From assembly GCA_023333565.1 (NCBI GenBank), contig JAJKFH010002198.1, forward strand, positions 1,550,001-1,614,000: a stretch of DNA of 64,000 nt, read 5' to 3'. The stretch is from Puffinus mauretanicus (Eukaryota > Chordata > Aves > Procellariiformes > Procellariidae). The notes below the pieces were generated by a model. It did no database searches. It was not told the origin of the DNA and saw only the letters and a list, made by a program, of their open reading frames with translations. Positions within the stretch are counted from its first letter, which is position 1, and the number at the start of each line of letters is the position of its first letter. Made by a program: the position numbers and the translations under genes. Below, piece by piece: positions 37,741 through 49,331 of this stretch.

Positions 37741-40700
37741 CATTTCACTGATGTATTCACATTGAGAAAGAAAGCCTGTGTCTTTGTCTGTTGTCTGTAT
37801 ATTCTCTGTTAATGTTTCTTGCATTTATTTTTATACCATATTTAAAAAAGAACACCTTTTACTCCAGATGTATTAAAGTTGATCCTTTCTCTGTAAATTT
37901 GTGTATGTTTATATTGTTGTTTTATCTTTCATTAAAAGATGCAGAATCTCTTTCCTTTGGGAAGTTTGAGATTTTAATATTGAATCTGAAGATTAGTCAA
38001 GAGCAAAATCATCCCCAAAAGTTACACACCTTGTGCTTTCTAAAAAGTGACATGAAATGGCATTTTCTTTCTCTCAGTGACACCTAATCAAACACACTTT
38101 ATTGATGATCATTTACTTTTTATTTTTGTTTTTATCAAGCTAGCAGCAGAGAGACCTTTCCAGCTTGCTCATCATCACATAAGCAAACCTTTCTTTAAGC
38201 TAGACCCGTTCTGTAATAGTGCAGCCTGCACAGCGATTCAGTCGCTACCGAGGACCGGATCGACTGAACTGCATTTCCTTAGGAACGGACATGAACAAAG
38301 CTGGCTGAGAACACAAGTGTATACTTGCTAAATAGGAACGGCAGTGTTTCTTTCTCCTTGCTGTCACTCGTGATACAATGCATCCTTTTAAGCTGAAAAG
38401 GTAGTGGTTTGGGAGAGCCAAGTATACTGTCTGCACAGCAAACCTTGGGTAGTAACACAGGAGGCTGTCATTTTAATTCAAGGGCTCTCTTCAGGTGCGC
38501 TGTGGTATGTCTGCTGCTGAGGTTACTCACACAGGGGCCTATTGGCAGGTTTATGAGAGCATGTAGATGTGGCCCATGAGATAGCAGATACGGAGCTTCT
38601 GAAGTTAAACTGAGCTGGAACCAGAAATCTCTGCTTGGCCTGAGAAACAGCACTTCTGGCTGCTAGAGATGACCTAAGGATAGTAGGCAGAGTCTCTGAG
38701 TAGAAAAGCGATGATGGGAACTAAGTCAAACGACAAAATGCTGATACCTCCAGGGCATCGTAGGGTGCATAGGACAAAGAAGCCTTTTTAGCAATGCACA
38801 GGACAGACTCAGGAGAGCCAACTCTAGTACCATCTGTCGTACTGACTTTGGATTGATATTGAGAAACAGGAATCTTGTTTCAAAGGGACTATCAAACCTA
38901 AAAATGCACACCCTCCCACACACACGCACAAAGTGGGACAGTCATAGACACGATCAGACAATAAATCTGAACACATTAATGCTAGAGTCATCTCATTTAA
39001 CGTCGGCTACCCACCTGAGTTGTTGCCGCTAGGGACAGGGCTCCTGCGCAGAGCAGCTGTGGGCAGAAGGAGCTGAGCTGCCTTCTGCAGGGAGCGCTCG
39101 CTTCTCCGCTGGCTCTGTCAGTAGCCTGGTGCAGCCGTAGCCCTGACCGCAGCGTCTCTAAAGAGGTAGTCTGAATGAACCCAGGACAAAGCGCATTGTA
39201 AATCACCATGAATGGCTCTTCCCCAGGTTTTGCTCAGCTCGGGTTTCTGGAGGTTTGGGATTTTTGTTTGTTCTTTGTTTTCACATGCCACTGTGTTTCT
39301 GGTTTCTAGCTAGGGTGATAATCACTGCTTTAAAGTGTCTCAGTTTTTGTTAGCACAATTCTATCAGAAAACACTAGAAATGCCCCATGAGAGCTTGATT
39401 TTATCAAGAGCTCCATCTAGGTCAACTCAAAATATTCACAGTCTAGGGAGGAATTTTAATAAATAGCCACACTGAACCCCAGATCTTAAACTCTGAGATT
39501 TGATTTTCCTTTACCACAGAAATGCGAGCTCTGAGGCATGAACTTGGGGCCAGGCAATCCACAGAAATTTGAGCTCTGTCTCACTTCTCGGTGCCAAATA
39601 GAGATATTTATTTCCAAACTCCTGCTGCCACCAATTGCATCAGCTGATATATTGCCTGCTTTGCCTTAGAAGTTAACTAATTAGATACCAGTGTCTGCTT
39701 TGAAGAATCACTCCCTTCAAATAACTAATGTTTCAAATTCATGCATTAGGTATTTCATGCAACTTTACCCTAAGAAATATTTTTTTTTTCCAAATCACTT
39801 TGCAACACCAACTGGCCGATAAAGATATGTGGAGCATTTGTATTCCTGAACCAATTTTGTACTTATTCTAGTTCTTTCCTTTCAGTAAATACGAAGTCTC
39901 TATTGAATGGCTGTCTTGACCTGTATTTGCACAGTTTAATGCAATGCCTGTAAAGTAAAAATATGCATTACTAATAAGGATTTCAAAGTAGTCAGGGAGC
40001 TGTATTAAGGTTTCATTTGAGCTTAGTTTCAAGTGATGCAACTCCACTGTTACACATGAGTGAATTTGACCGAAACAAAATCTGTCCTACAACCAGTCGG
40101 TTTTTAAGGGTTTGTCTGCAATCTTTTGATACTTCACCTGATTGCTGTCATCTGCCAGTGATATAGTAGTGGGACTGGAAAATCCAAGTAGGCACAGACT
40201 TCCTTTTACTTCCCCACAGAGAAAAGCTAAATGTTTGTTTCAAAATTTATATGAGGATCCACTTCCAAGAATTAAGATTAACTCAGATTAAGTCATGTTT
40301 GTACAACCACCAAACAACTGAAGTATGACCTGGGTTACACAATGATATACCCGTTAGGAATTTCAGTGAGGCCACGAGTCTGCTGAGGAAAAAAGGACCG
40401 AGAGAGAAACCCGATCTGAAGGGGCCACATTTCTTGTCTCCTGGGGAAGAGTCATCAATCAGTGCCTCCTGGCCCTGCCCAGGAAGATGAAAACACCCTC
40501 CGTCGGGGGATATTAATTGTAATATTCATTAAAATAGCCACTTGGGGCTGGGAACTTCCATCTGAGAGTTGGGGTTCATCAGACACTCTCTTTCCTCATG
40601 CATCCTTGTGCATAAAACAGCTCTTAAGCCTACAGGGGAGAGAAGTGTTTGCTGGTGCTGCTGGTGCCTCCAGTTTTGTGCTCCCAGACCAGCCTGGGAA

Positions 40701-42129
40701 GGAAAATGGCTGGTGGGAGAGATGGGAGCTTCCCTGGCACCTACCTGACAACAGCAAAATATTCACCCATTTTTCTGTAAGGTGCAATCAAAAAATGTCC
40801 TTCAACCCTACAAAACTGAAGAGGGAGGAAAAAGGCCTTAAACAGTGACGAGAGAAATTGCAAAATGCTGAGCTGAAACAGTAGTGGAGACCAGCCAAAA
40901 ATTAATGAGCTGAAGGTGAATACAGGAGTAAGAAATGGGAATTAATTGTGGTGACCAGAACAGAAACAACAAGGGAGGAGAACTGGGGAACTGAGTAATT
41001 AAGAGCAAGAGAGGCTGAATGCAACTGGTAGATTGCCAGCCTGTTGGCCACGGCCATGCAGAGTTGGAATCAAAACCCAAAAAATCAGACAAGATCAAGT
41101 GTGGCTCGCCCTTTAAAACCCAACAATGACATTTTTTCAGCTAGAAAGCAATTAATACAAAATTGTTTTTTTCAAATTGCACCCCTAATATTGAAATCAT
41201 GAGACGTAAACACCAAATAGTCCCCCAAGAAATAACAAATAGGAGGGCAAACAGCAGTTCCAGAAAACAAGAGCTATAGGAATGCATTTAGGATGTTTAT
41301 TAAAAAGAAAAAAAAGCCAAAGCAGACAACTAAAGTGAGGGAAGGCTGTTTTCTTTAAGTAACTGGAATGAGGAGTTGGGAATGACCAATGATTTATTTG
41401 TGGCTCTTCCAATTATTTATCTTTATGCCAAGTGATTAACAGCTGTTTGAATTTAGATTTTAAAATTACCATATTTTTAATGTCCCTCTAACTAGAGATG
41501 TTGTGCATAGAACTAACACTGGACTTATTAACTTAGGTGGATAAAACACAGGAATTTTGCTAAAAGAAAGTTAATAGCTATAGGGACCTATATAAAATAA
41601 GGTTTTAATCCCAAGACGTTCAAGGGAAATGATCAACAATTTCTTTGAACATATTCTGTGTCCGCAATTCATTTAAGCAAGTTACTAAGTGATTGTGAAT
41701 CATACCAATCTGCCTTTTGATGTGACTGTGCTGAACAGATTAATGCTTTTGTCTCCTGTGAGTTGAAGATAGGCTGAAGTCCCAATATCAAAGAGGCGGA
41801 GGGGACGAGAGGACGATCTCTCTGAGGCCGGGCTCCCCCTCCTCGTGCTGTTCCAGACTGCAGAGTCCTCAAGTGACATGTGTACAAATAAATGGGTTTT
41901 GTTTGTACAGACATCGGCTTGAGGGCTGCAGGGTCTCTCCAGACAGTCATTATCTCCACCACTACGAAGTGTTTTTCCTAATATCTAAACTAAATCTTCT
42001 TTGCTTCACTTTATTTTTGAGCAGGCTGCTACGATCACTATAATAAAATGTTCCCTACCTTTTTGCTCAAATACATAAACGTTACAGCCTCCTTTGGTTT
42101 TCTTACTGGTGTTTTCTGAAGTGTTGAGT
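37741..42129. other. Intergenic DNA 3' of RGS7
   Basis: No conserved coding exon was recognised. A GC-richer patch is at about 39000-39160. A second patch at about 41795-41850 is followed by AATAAA at 41887-41892. The 128-codon frame at 40462-40848 and its antisense frame match nothing I know and lack codon bias I would trust. Confidence 0.55.
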
Positions 42130-42410
42130 GAATTCATTGCTCTCCTCTGGGCTGGCGAGTGTTACAGCTGTCTTGGAGGACAGTGCCCAGAGCAGGCTGC
42201 AGGGCTCCCACCCAGGTTTTACAGGAGGAGGGCAGAGGATTACTCTTGTACCTCTGTCTGTACACACAGCTATGGGGCTTCCCCTTTTTGCAGTAGATGG
42301 CCACTACTGAACTGTGCCAGCTTATGTGGCACGGTGATGCCCAGATCCTTTGCAGTAAAACGTAGATGGTTGTTCCCCTCTGTGTGTAGCTGGCTCTTCT
42401 TGGGTCAGTG
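42130..42410 (-). mobile_element. Probable very old CR1 relic
   Basis: The plus-strand text has the order of features expected of a CR1 RT region read in reverse: CTCCTCTGGGCTGG near 42142, GGAGGAGGGCAGAGGATTAC near 42224, and GTGATGCCCAGATCCTTTGC near 42333, which resembles the CR1 string for 'ACCCCCAGGTCCTTTTCTGC'. Divergence is high and indels are many, so both the identity and the borders are tentative. Confidence 0.45.
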
Positions 42411-45400
42411 AGGCGTCTTCAGTGGTCCACTGAGTAGCATCCTCGGTTTTCAGACCGTATTTCTCTCTTCCCCAGGTCACTTTTCTTTTTTGATTCTAAC
42501 CTGTGAAATACTTGTAGTCCTTTTACCTGCGAGTATCTTTATGTGTGGGTGAGAGTGAGGAATCTGCTGGCCTGATTCTTTAACACAAGCGCATGAATGG
42601 GAGTGAGTACCATCATCACTATTTGCCATAAGGGATCTGTATGTGAAAATTGTTAAGAGAAATTGCCATGACAATAAACTCTAGAACCTGCTCGAATGCT
42701 AGATGATACTCCTTATTTACAAGTGTGGACATGGGCAGTAAATATCAAACAATATTAAGACACAATTGTAAATGTTATCTTGTTAGTAGCATTTGCACAA
42801 TTTTTATTGTACTTTTTCTTCACTCCCAAAATATATTCTGCTGCATTCACCTTCATGGCTCTTTTTTTGATTTGAATAGATATTGAAATCTCTCATGAGA
42901 TTCATCACAGATGTCAGCTTTCAGAAGAGATACTATTTACTACCCTTCCTCTTAACCTTGTGGCTGCTTCTTCTGCATGTGTATCACATAAATGAGGCAT
43001 TTCATTATTCATATAACTTTTCTATCCACCTCTTTATTCCTTTCCCCCTTTCCTTTTTAAAAGATGTGTAGCAACGGCATATTTAATGTAACTTACTTTT
43101 CCACCTTTTTGCTGAGTGGAATGTATAACCTGAAATCTATGACCTTCTTTGAGTTCATCTCTTCTGATGCACTGTTCTTTATACGACTCGTCTTTTCTTT
43201 TAGACTCTCTTTCTTCTCTCCCCCTCCCCCTCAGTAACATCTTTTTTAGGATTCTCTATCTTTTATGGTTCTTTTCCTTTGTTCCTCTGATCCTGGCTCC
43301 ATTGATCCCTCCCACATGTTCCTACAGTGCTCACTAATGCTCTTTACACTTACCTCCTCTGTTTTATCTTTCTTGGAATTGAAAGGAATTACAAGAAAAA
43401 ACAGAGAAAGCCTTTAGCAAAGGCAGGCCAGCACCAGGGCCGGGGCTGATGCAGATGCAGAACGTGCCTCTGGCTGTGGCCTGATCTCAGGGGACCCTCC
43501 TGCCCCCGGGTGCCTGCCTTTCCCCTTCCCCACCCCGCTCCTCCCACTCCTCCTCCAGCCACTGCCGCCCCAAACTCCCCTCTCTTTAAGATGTTGGTGG
43601 GGATTCAGACATAACCACACAGAGGCATTTTTAAACACCTAAGGTACTTCCCTAAGCTCCTCTGTGCACCAGCCCCTCTCTTCATACAATCTTTACTTTG
43701 ACTGGCAGCAGAGCTAAGGTGTCCATTCAAAAGCTAGTCTGGCATCCCATGGTGTGGCCACAGGGCACAGAGTGGCTGTTAGGAATGTTACCAACTTTGT
43801 TTAAACCGTACTCCAAGTCTCTCTGTAAAGCCAGGCTCCCGCACCTCACCGGGACCCCCCGACCTGTCTGGATGTCTATGCAGGAGCATGAACCTGCCAA
43901 GACAGAAATGGAGACCTGGAGCATCTGACCTTTCCTTTCTTCACTCCCAAAATAAACTTAGCCCCAGTGCCCAAGCTTTCTATCTTTATTTTCCTCCTGT
44001 AATGAGAACACTTGAAATGTCAGACTTTCATTTTGTTTCAAAGGGCTTCTTCCCAGTGCAATTCCTGTCACACAGACCCATATTGTCTACTTTTTTTCTG
44101 TATACTTGTGTATTACCAACATTCAGACATTTTATTGGGAAAAAATAACAACACTGAACCAAAAAAAAACCCATGGAAGATCTGAATTTTAGATATTTCT
44201 TCTGCTGTTGGTCAGAGCTGAGTAGAACAACAGCCAAACAAATTGACCTCTGCTCTCTGCTCGAACTCCATTGCCGTGTTAAAACTGCACTTTGGGATTC
44301 CCATCTGCAAAGGAGCGCTGAGCATCTGTTGACATCTCCCACTGTTTCTTCCTTCCCCAAACTCCCAGCGTACTTCCACTGAAATCAGAGATGTGAAACC
44401 TGTAAGATTGACTTTAAAGCGTAGTTACCCTTTGCTCAGCAGGTATGATTGTTCCTGCTAGCTGGATGTCAGTTGTGGTACCTTTTTGGTGCAGTAGGGT
44501 GGGGTTGGGGTTGTTTTTGAAAGCTGGTTTGGACTTCTCCTGCCACTCCTCCCGCCCTGGGCCACACCATTTGCTGGGAATGCACCTTTGTCTCTAGAAA
44601 GCTTTCGAAGGCAACCTCTTTCCACCAACAGCATGGACTAGGGAAAGTGACTTTGATTACTTTGTGTCTTTTAATGAGAAAGAAAGGGTTTGGAGGCCAG
44701 AAGACACTGAGGAATAAGAGAGAGAGAAAGAGAGGAAGGAGTGATAAAAATAAAAAAGAGCATAAAAATAACAGCTGGGATAGTGACAACAAGGCCCACC
44801 ACCCGCCTCTCATTATGGCTGTCACTTAGTTTCTGTATCCTGAGAGCACGGATGGCTGCCGACCTCCTACTCTGTGTGTTTAATGCTGTGACCAGCGAAG
44901 CATCAGGAGTCAGCAGAAGAGGAGCGAGGGACGACAGGACACACGTGTGTTTGGTGGCACTGCCTGACCTGGGCGTCAGCACTGGCAAAAAAAAGGCGAA
45001 GCATTGGGAAGACAGGAGGACATTCATCTACGTACCCTTCAAACCACATAGAGCCTGCTGCTTCTATTTTTCATCTAAATTAAGATTTTGAATGTGCTGC
45101 CCCAATTGCATTGTGTAAAAAAAAGAAGACGAGAAAGAAGAAAAAGCCTTTCCATGCCCAACACGGTGAAGAAGTCTAACGTTGCCCGTAGAAGCCGCAT
45201 CCTTCTCCAGTTCCTAAAAGCTCCTGCACCAGGATGGAGCTCGTAACTCCTCATTACTGAGGCCTTGTGGTATTGCGCATGCAGCAGCAGCCTACTTCTT
45301 CTTGCTCTGCCAGAGAAAAGCTGCCTGCAACAGTCAGCATCAGTCCTTCGTGTAACGCACAAATGGCTTCTTTTAACAGCTCTCTCCTGGATACTCTTGC

Positions 45401-45959
45401 TTTCTGTTTTATTGGTAGCATGGTAGCACCAGCATGGCCAGTGTATCAGCACCGATCTCGTACAATACTGCCAAAATTTTAATTCTGCTAAGGAAAAATG
45501 TGTAATCTGAATGGTACTACTTACTTTGACTTGTGTAATGCTGAATATGAAAAATATTAATTTTAGAAATGTATTCGATGGGACATTTTTGATATTCATT
45601 ATAGCCCATTATTTGAGAAATCTAAATAGAGCATAAAATCAGAAACAAAGGAAGGAAGTCAAACCAATTTTCTTTACCATAGTAAAGCAAACCAGTTTGG
45701 TGTTATTAAATGTTCGTGCTTCTTGCTCCCCCCACCCTGCTCCTGCAATCGTTCTGCAGTGATCATATGCCTCTTCTTTCTATTTGATTTTTTTTTTTCC
45801 TGGCTGGGTCTTGCTGATTTATGCGCTGAGAACCGATATTCATAGGAAAGAGGTAAACCCGATTTTATTTTCCTCTTCTAAACCCTCAGCTACGGTGATG
45901 TTAACGGTGCCTGGGCAGCACCTGCAAGTTTTGCTTCCAACATTGGCAACCAGGAAGTC
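42411..45959. other. Intergenic DNA left of the CpG island
   Basis: Unique sequence, pyrimidine-rich at 43150-43330 and GC-rich at about 43430-43575 (rich in CCCC but without dense CpG). No exon, repeat family or RNA gene was recognised. The 174-codon minus-strand frame at 45075-45599 matches nothing I know. Confidence 0.55.
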
Positions 45960-46480
45960 TGCCAGGCGCGTGCAGCGCCGCCGCCCCTCAGAGCCGCCCC
46001 GCAGCCGGCGGCAGCGGGGAGCGCTGCCCTCGCCCCAGCGCCGGCGGGGAGGAGCGAGGGGGCCGGGGCCGGGGCCGGGGCGGTCCCCGCAGAGCGCGGC
46101 GTGGCGGTCCCGCGGCGCGGGCGGCGTGGCAGGAGTGACACCTCGTGGGTGCGCGCAGGAACCGCGCCCGGCCGGGCGCCCACGCTGCCCGCACGGCGCA
46201 AAGGTGGTGTTTCCGCCAGGGGAGGGAAGGAGCCCACGTGTCCCGAGTGGGCAGCGCCCAGGTGCGCGCCCCGTGGCGGGGGGGACGGGACCGGGCGCCC
46301 GGGCTGCAGCCGCAGGGCTGCGGGGGCCGCGGCCGCTCGCCTTGCGCTGCCCGAGCCGGAGGCCGGATCCTGCCCCTGCTCGCACCAACGCTCCCTGTCC
46401 TTCCCCTCTCCCCCGGCAGCGCTTGCCCTGGTGGGAGAGCGGGTTCCCAAAGAGGAATCGCAGGCAGAGGTCCGCGGGGG
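45960..46480. promoter_or_regulatory. CpG island, probable promoter and first exon region
   Basis: A sharp island of about 500 bases with roughly 65-70 CpG dinucleotides by hand count, against AT-rich, CpG-poor flanks. It has repeated GGCCGGGG and GCGGGG units and a CACGTG E-box at 46235-46240. No TATA box stands out. Islands of this kind in vertebrates usually mark promoters. The gene driven is not shown by the sequence. In many vertebrates GREM2 lies 3' of RGS7 on the same strand and begins with a non-coding exon, so a GREM2 promoter is an inference from synteny. The long frames on both strands (for example 45784-46512 plus; 45840-46388, 45890-46450 and 45988-46551 minus) are produced by stop-codon scarcity in GC-rich DNA. 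Confidence 0.85.
46058..46080 (+). promoter_or_regulatory. G-quadruplex-forming motif in the CpG island
   Basis: Four G runs of 5, 4, 4 and 4 bases are separated by CC dinucleotides, the classic short-loop G-quadruplex pattern. The same stretch offers GC boxes for Sp/KLF factors. Whether it folds in vivo is unknown. Confidence 0.75.
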
Positions 46481-49165
46481 CGCGGGAACTGGGAACGAAG
46501 TGCAGGGGATGATCTATGTGCTGAGGGTGGTATCGAGCTGCGCTGCCTCATTAGAAGTTGATGAGGCCAACGCGTATTTTACTGATCACGTGGTCAGCAG
46601 CTAAAACAGAGGCAGGGCACAACTGACAGTAGTCGTTACTAAAAAAAAAACCAACAAAACCACCTTCCTTCATATCCCAATAAAAACAACATGGAGTATT
46701 TTTGTAAGGTTATGCCAGAGGAGAGCGTCTCTGTTAAGATGGTTCCTGGGAACTGATGTCGCTGCACTACAAGGAATTCCTTCTAGGTCGTTGGGATTGT
46801 ATCAAGATACGTTTGGCTTGTCTCAAATTGACTTCAGTAGCTATGGGCACTGATTTAATAATGAAAAATCAGAGTGCTGTGTCACTGAATATAAAAGTAG
46901 CCCCAAACAAAGAAGAAACAGTGGCAGCCACGGGGCAAAGCTGGTACGTCAAGGTCTGATTTGACTCTGGAGATGTGCCGAGGCTGAGGACTGATGGAAG
47001 AAGTAGTTATACGGATTTGACTGCGAATGCCCAGGGAAGCCTGGGCATGTCCCTGGGAGGAAACCCCAGCGGAGAGCCCCCTTCCAGCAGGCTGCCCACG
47101 GGGAAGGAGGGCTTTGAAGTCGTGCATGGGAGCACTTCTCCCATGGTTCCCCTTGTTGCATCCAGGGCAATGGGATTTGGGTCCTGTGGTGTGTAAGCAA
47201 AAAGGCTGGCCAGGAGGAAACCCACTCCCATCTAGTTCTGTTTTTAGGGGGAAGCTCTTGGCAAAGGCTAAAATATCACTGGTTAAGCACTGCCAAACTG
47301 CAGTGGTACAGTCTTTACAGCTCTCCACACTTCACTTGCTATCTGTGTCTTGGTGAGAACGACAAAACCAAATCTAAAAACTGTGCTTGAATTTCATGGG
47401 CTTCCACCTGCATAGTTAAATTACATTTTGTGGGTGCTGCAAATACCTGGGTTTCATTTGCATTGATTTTGGGCTGCCTTTCCCCTCTTTTCCAAGCCCC
47501 TAGTGCCTGTGATGGGATTGCTGAGAAACTCTGACTCTGTACTTCAACCTTTCCATCTCATTTTTTTGCACATCCCATTCCAGCTTTATCAAAGAACCTG
47601 CACTCTGTCTGTGAGGACAACAGGCAAACTAGGGCTATGCACCCTAATGACCTCAGACGCTGAACCATTTTGGGGAGGCTTTTCTATGGAGAATCATGTA
47701 CGTGAGGAGCTACTCCAGCTTTGAAACTCAGAGGATGAAAGAAATGCTTTTTCTCCATTAGTAATAGACAGCCAACTTTCATAACATAATGTTTAATGAA
47801 AAATATATTAGGTATTTGTATGTAATATTTTTTTATGTCTGGAATGGATGTTATGGAAAGCAATTGTCCTGGCTTTAGGGGATGGAGAGAAAGTTTGTCT
47901 TTGCTTGGATATATAGCACTCCCCTTTGGGATGGTGTCATTTGATAATTCCTGCCACATGTTCTTATGAGTAGGATGTTTTTGTTTCCTTACTGTGTCTC
48001 CCCCCAAGTCCTGCTGGGTAATATTTCAGATGGTCACGGTCAAAAAAAGCATGTGACAACTTCCAGATGTTCAAATAATCAAAGCGATCTGCAGATCTAA
48101 GGGAGCACACCAACAAACAAATGAAGGATAACTTGAAGGGCTGCAGTCTAGGTGGGGGGTCACGTTCAGAGGTGGCGTAGCAGGCTGAAGGATAGTCTTT
48201 TAATATCTGGAGAATTCACTGATGTCTACATCATTTGCTAAAAATGAGACAGTCTGATGATGTGGCTGGGCAGGCAGTAGAAACCGAAAACACGGGGTCT
48301 GGTTGTGGTTTTCCCGCAGCTCGGAGCAGCGCTGGCTTCCCAGGGGAGCGAGGACGGCTGTCACGGTGCGGCGTAGCTCTGGGCTGAGCTGGCTGCTGGG
48401 CTCCAGCTCGTGTGATGCGGCTGGGGCTAAGAAATGTCACTGTGCCCCGCTGCCGTCCACGCCGCCACTGCATCTGGGGCTGCGACCTCGCTGAGCTGCT
48501 GGTGCCCAAGGCAGTGCTGCGTTCAGCTGAGAGAGGGAGGACACCTCTCAGAGCAGGGGAACACGCCTGCTTCTGGCTTGCTCCTAGCTGGCTTGTGTAG
48601 GCACCTGTTTAGGCGTTAGTAACTAGTTCAAAGCTGGGTTTTGGGAGCCCTTCATCAAAACCCTTCATCATCCCAGATGATCTGTGTTGGTTCATCCTCC
48701 CAGCTTTACAGAAACAGACAAGACAATTGAAAACGTACGGTGGGTCACTGTGTTCCTCTTCGGGAATGTAAAAACATTCGTCATCACGAAAAAACCCAGC
48801 TCGTCCTAGTCACTGGCAACCTGCTATCTGTAGAGGTGAATGAGCACAGTTGTGTGGTGCAGCGTGTATGGAGCGGCAAGCAGGCACAGTAGGATGGAGG
48901 CTGCACATCGCTTACTGCTATCGCGCAGGCTGGGCAGTCCTGTCTCTGGTCACAGGAGGGACAACGTTCCCACCCCACAGGATCCTACAGCAAGTCTGCT
49001 GGTGCCTTTTCATACATTTCATGTGGCAGTGCCTCTGCTGCTGACGGCACGTCCTTTGAAACAGATGTGCTCTGCATCTGCCTGCTGTGTGTGCAACTGG
49101 CACGGCTCTGCTGGAAAACTGTTTTACAAAGCCTTCCATGTGCAGCAGTGATGGGAGGGGCAGGC
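46481..49165. other. DNA right of the CpG island
   Basis: CpG density falls quickly after 46480; a second CACGTG lies at 46587-46592. If transcription runs rightward from the island this would be the first intron of the next gene. A GC-richer patch is at about 48300-48560. No coding exon was recognised. Confidence 0.5.
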
Positions 49166-49331
49166 ATTATTACTATTATTACTATTATTACTATTATTAC
49201 TATTATTACTATTATTACTATTATTACTATTATTAATTACTATTATTACTATCATGACTATTACTACTAGTATTAGTATTAGTGTTAGTGTTAGTATTAT
49301 TTCTACTACTACTGCTATTACTATTACTAAT
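49166..49331. repeat. Tandem array: 9-bp period (ATTATTACT), then ATT/ACT trinucleotides
   Basis: From 49166 to about 49233 the unit ATTATTACT repeats about seven times almost perfectly. The array then degenerates into a mixture of ATT, ACT and AGT triplets up to about 49331. The 9-bp unit is a higher-order repeat of a trinucleotide. Because the period is a multiple of three, both strands stay open: the plus strand would read Ile-Ile-Thr and the minus strand Asn-Asn-Ser. These are repeat artefacts, not genes. Confidence 0.95.

Noticed and set aside
40462..40848. 128-codon plus-strand frame
   Set aside because: No recognisable domain, an overlapping antisense frame, and no convincing exon borders.
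45075..45599. 174-codon minus-strand frame
   Set aside because: No similarity to a known family was seen, there is no promoter or splice context, and the composition is that of ordinary intergenic DNA.
45784..46604. Several overlapping open frames of 138-242 codons on both strands
   Set aside because: They coincide with the CpG island, where stop codons are rare. Composition is Arg/Pro/Ala/Gly in every frame and no domain is recognised.
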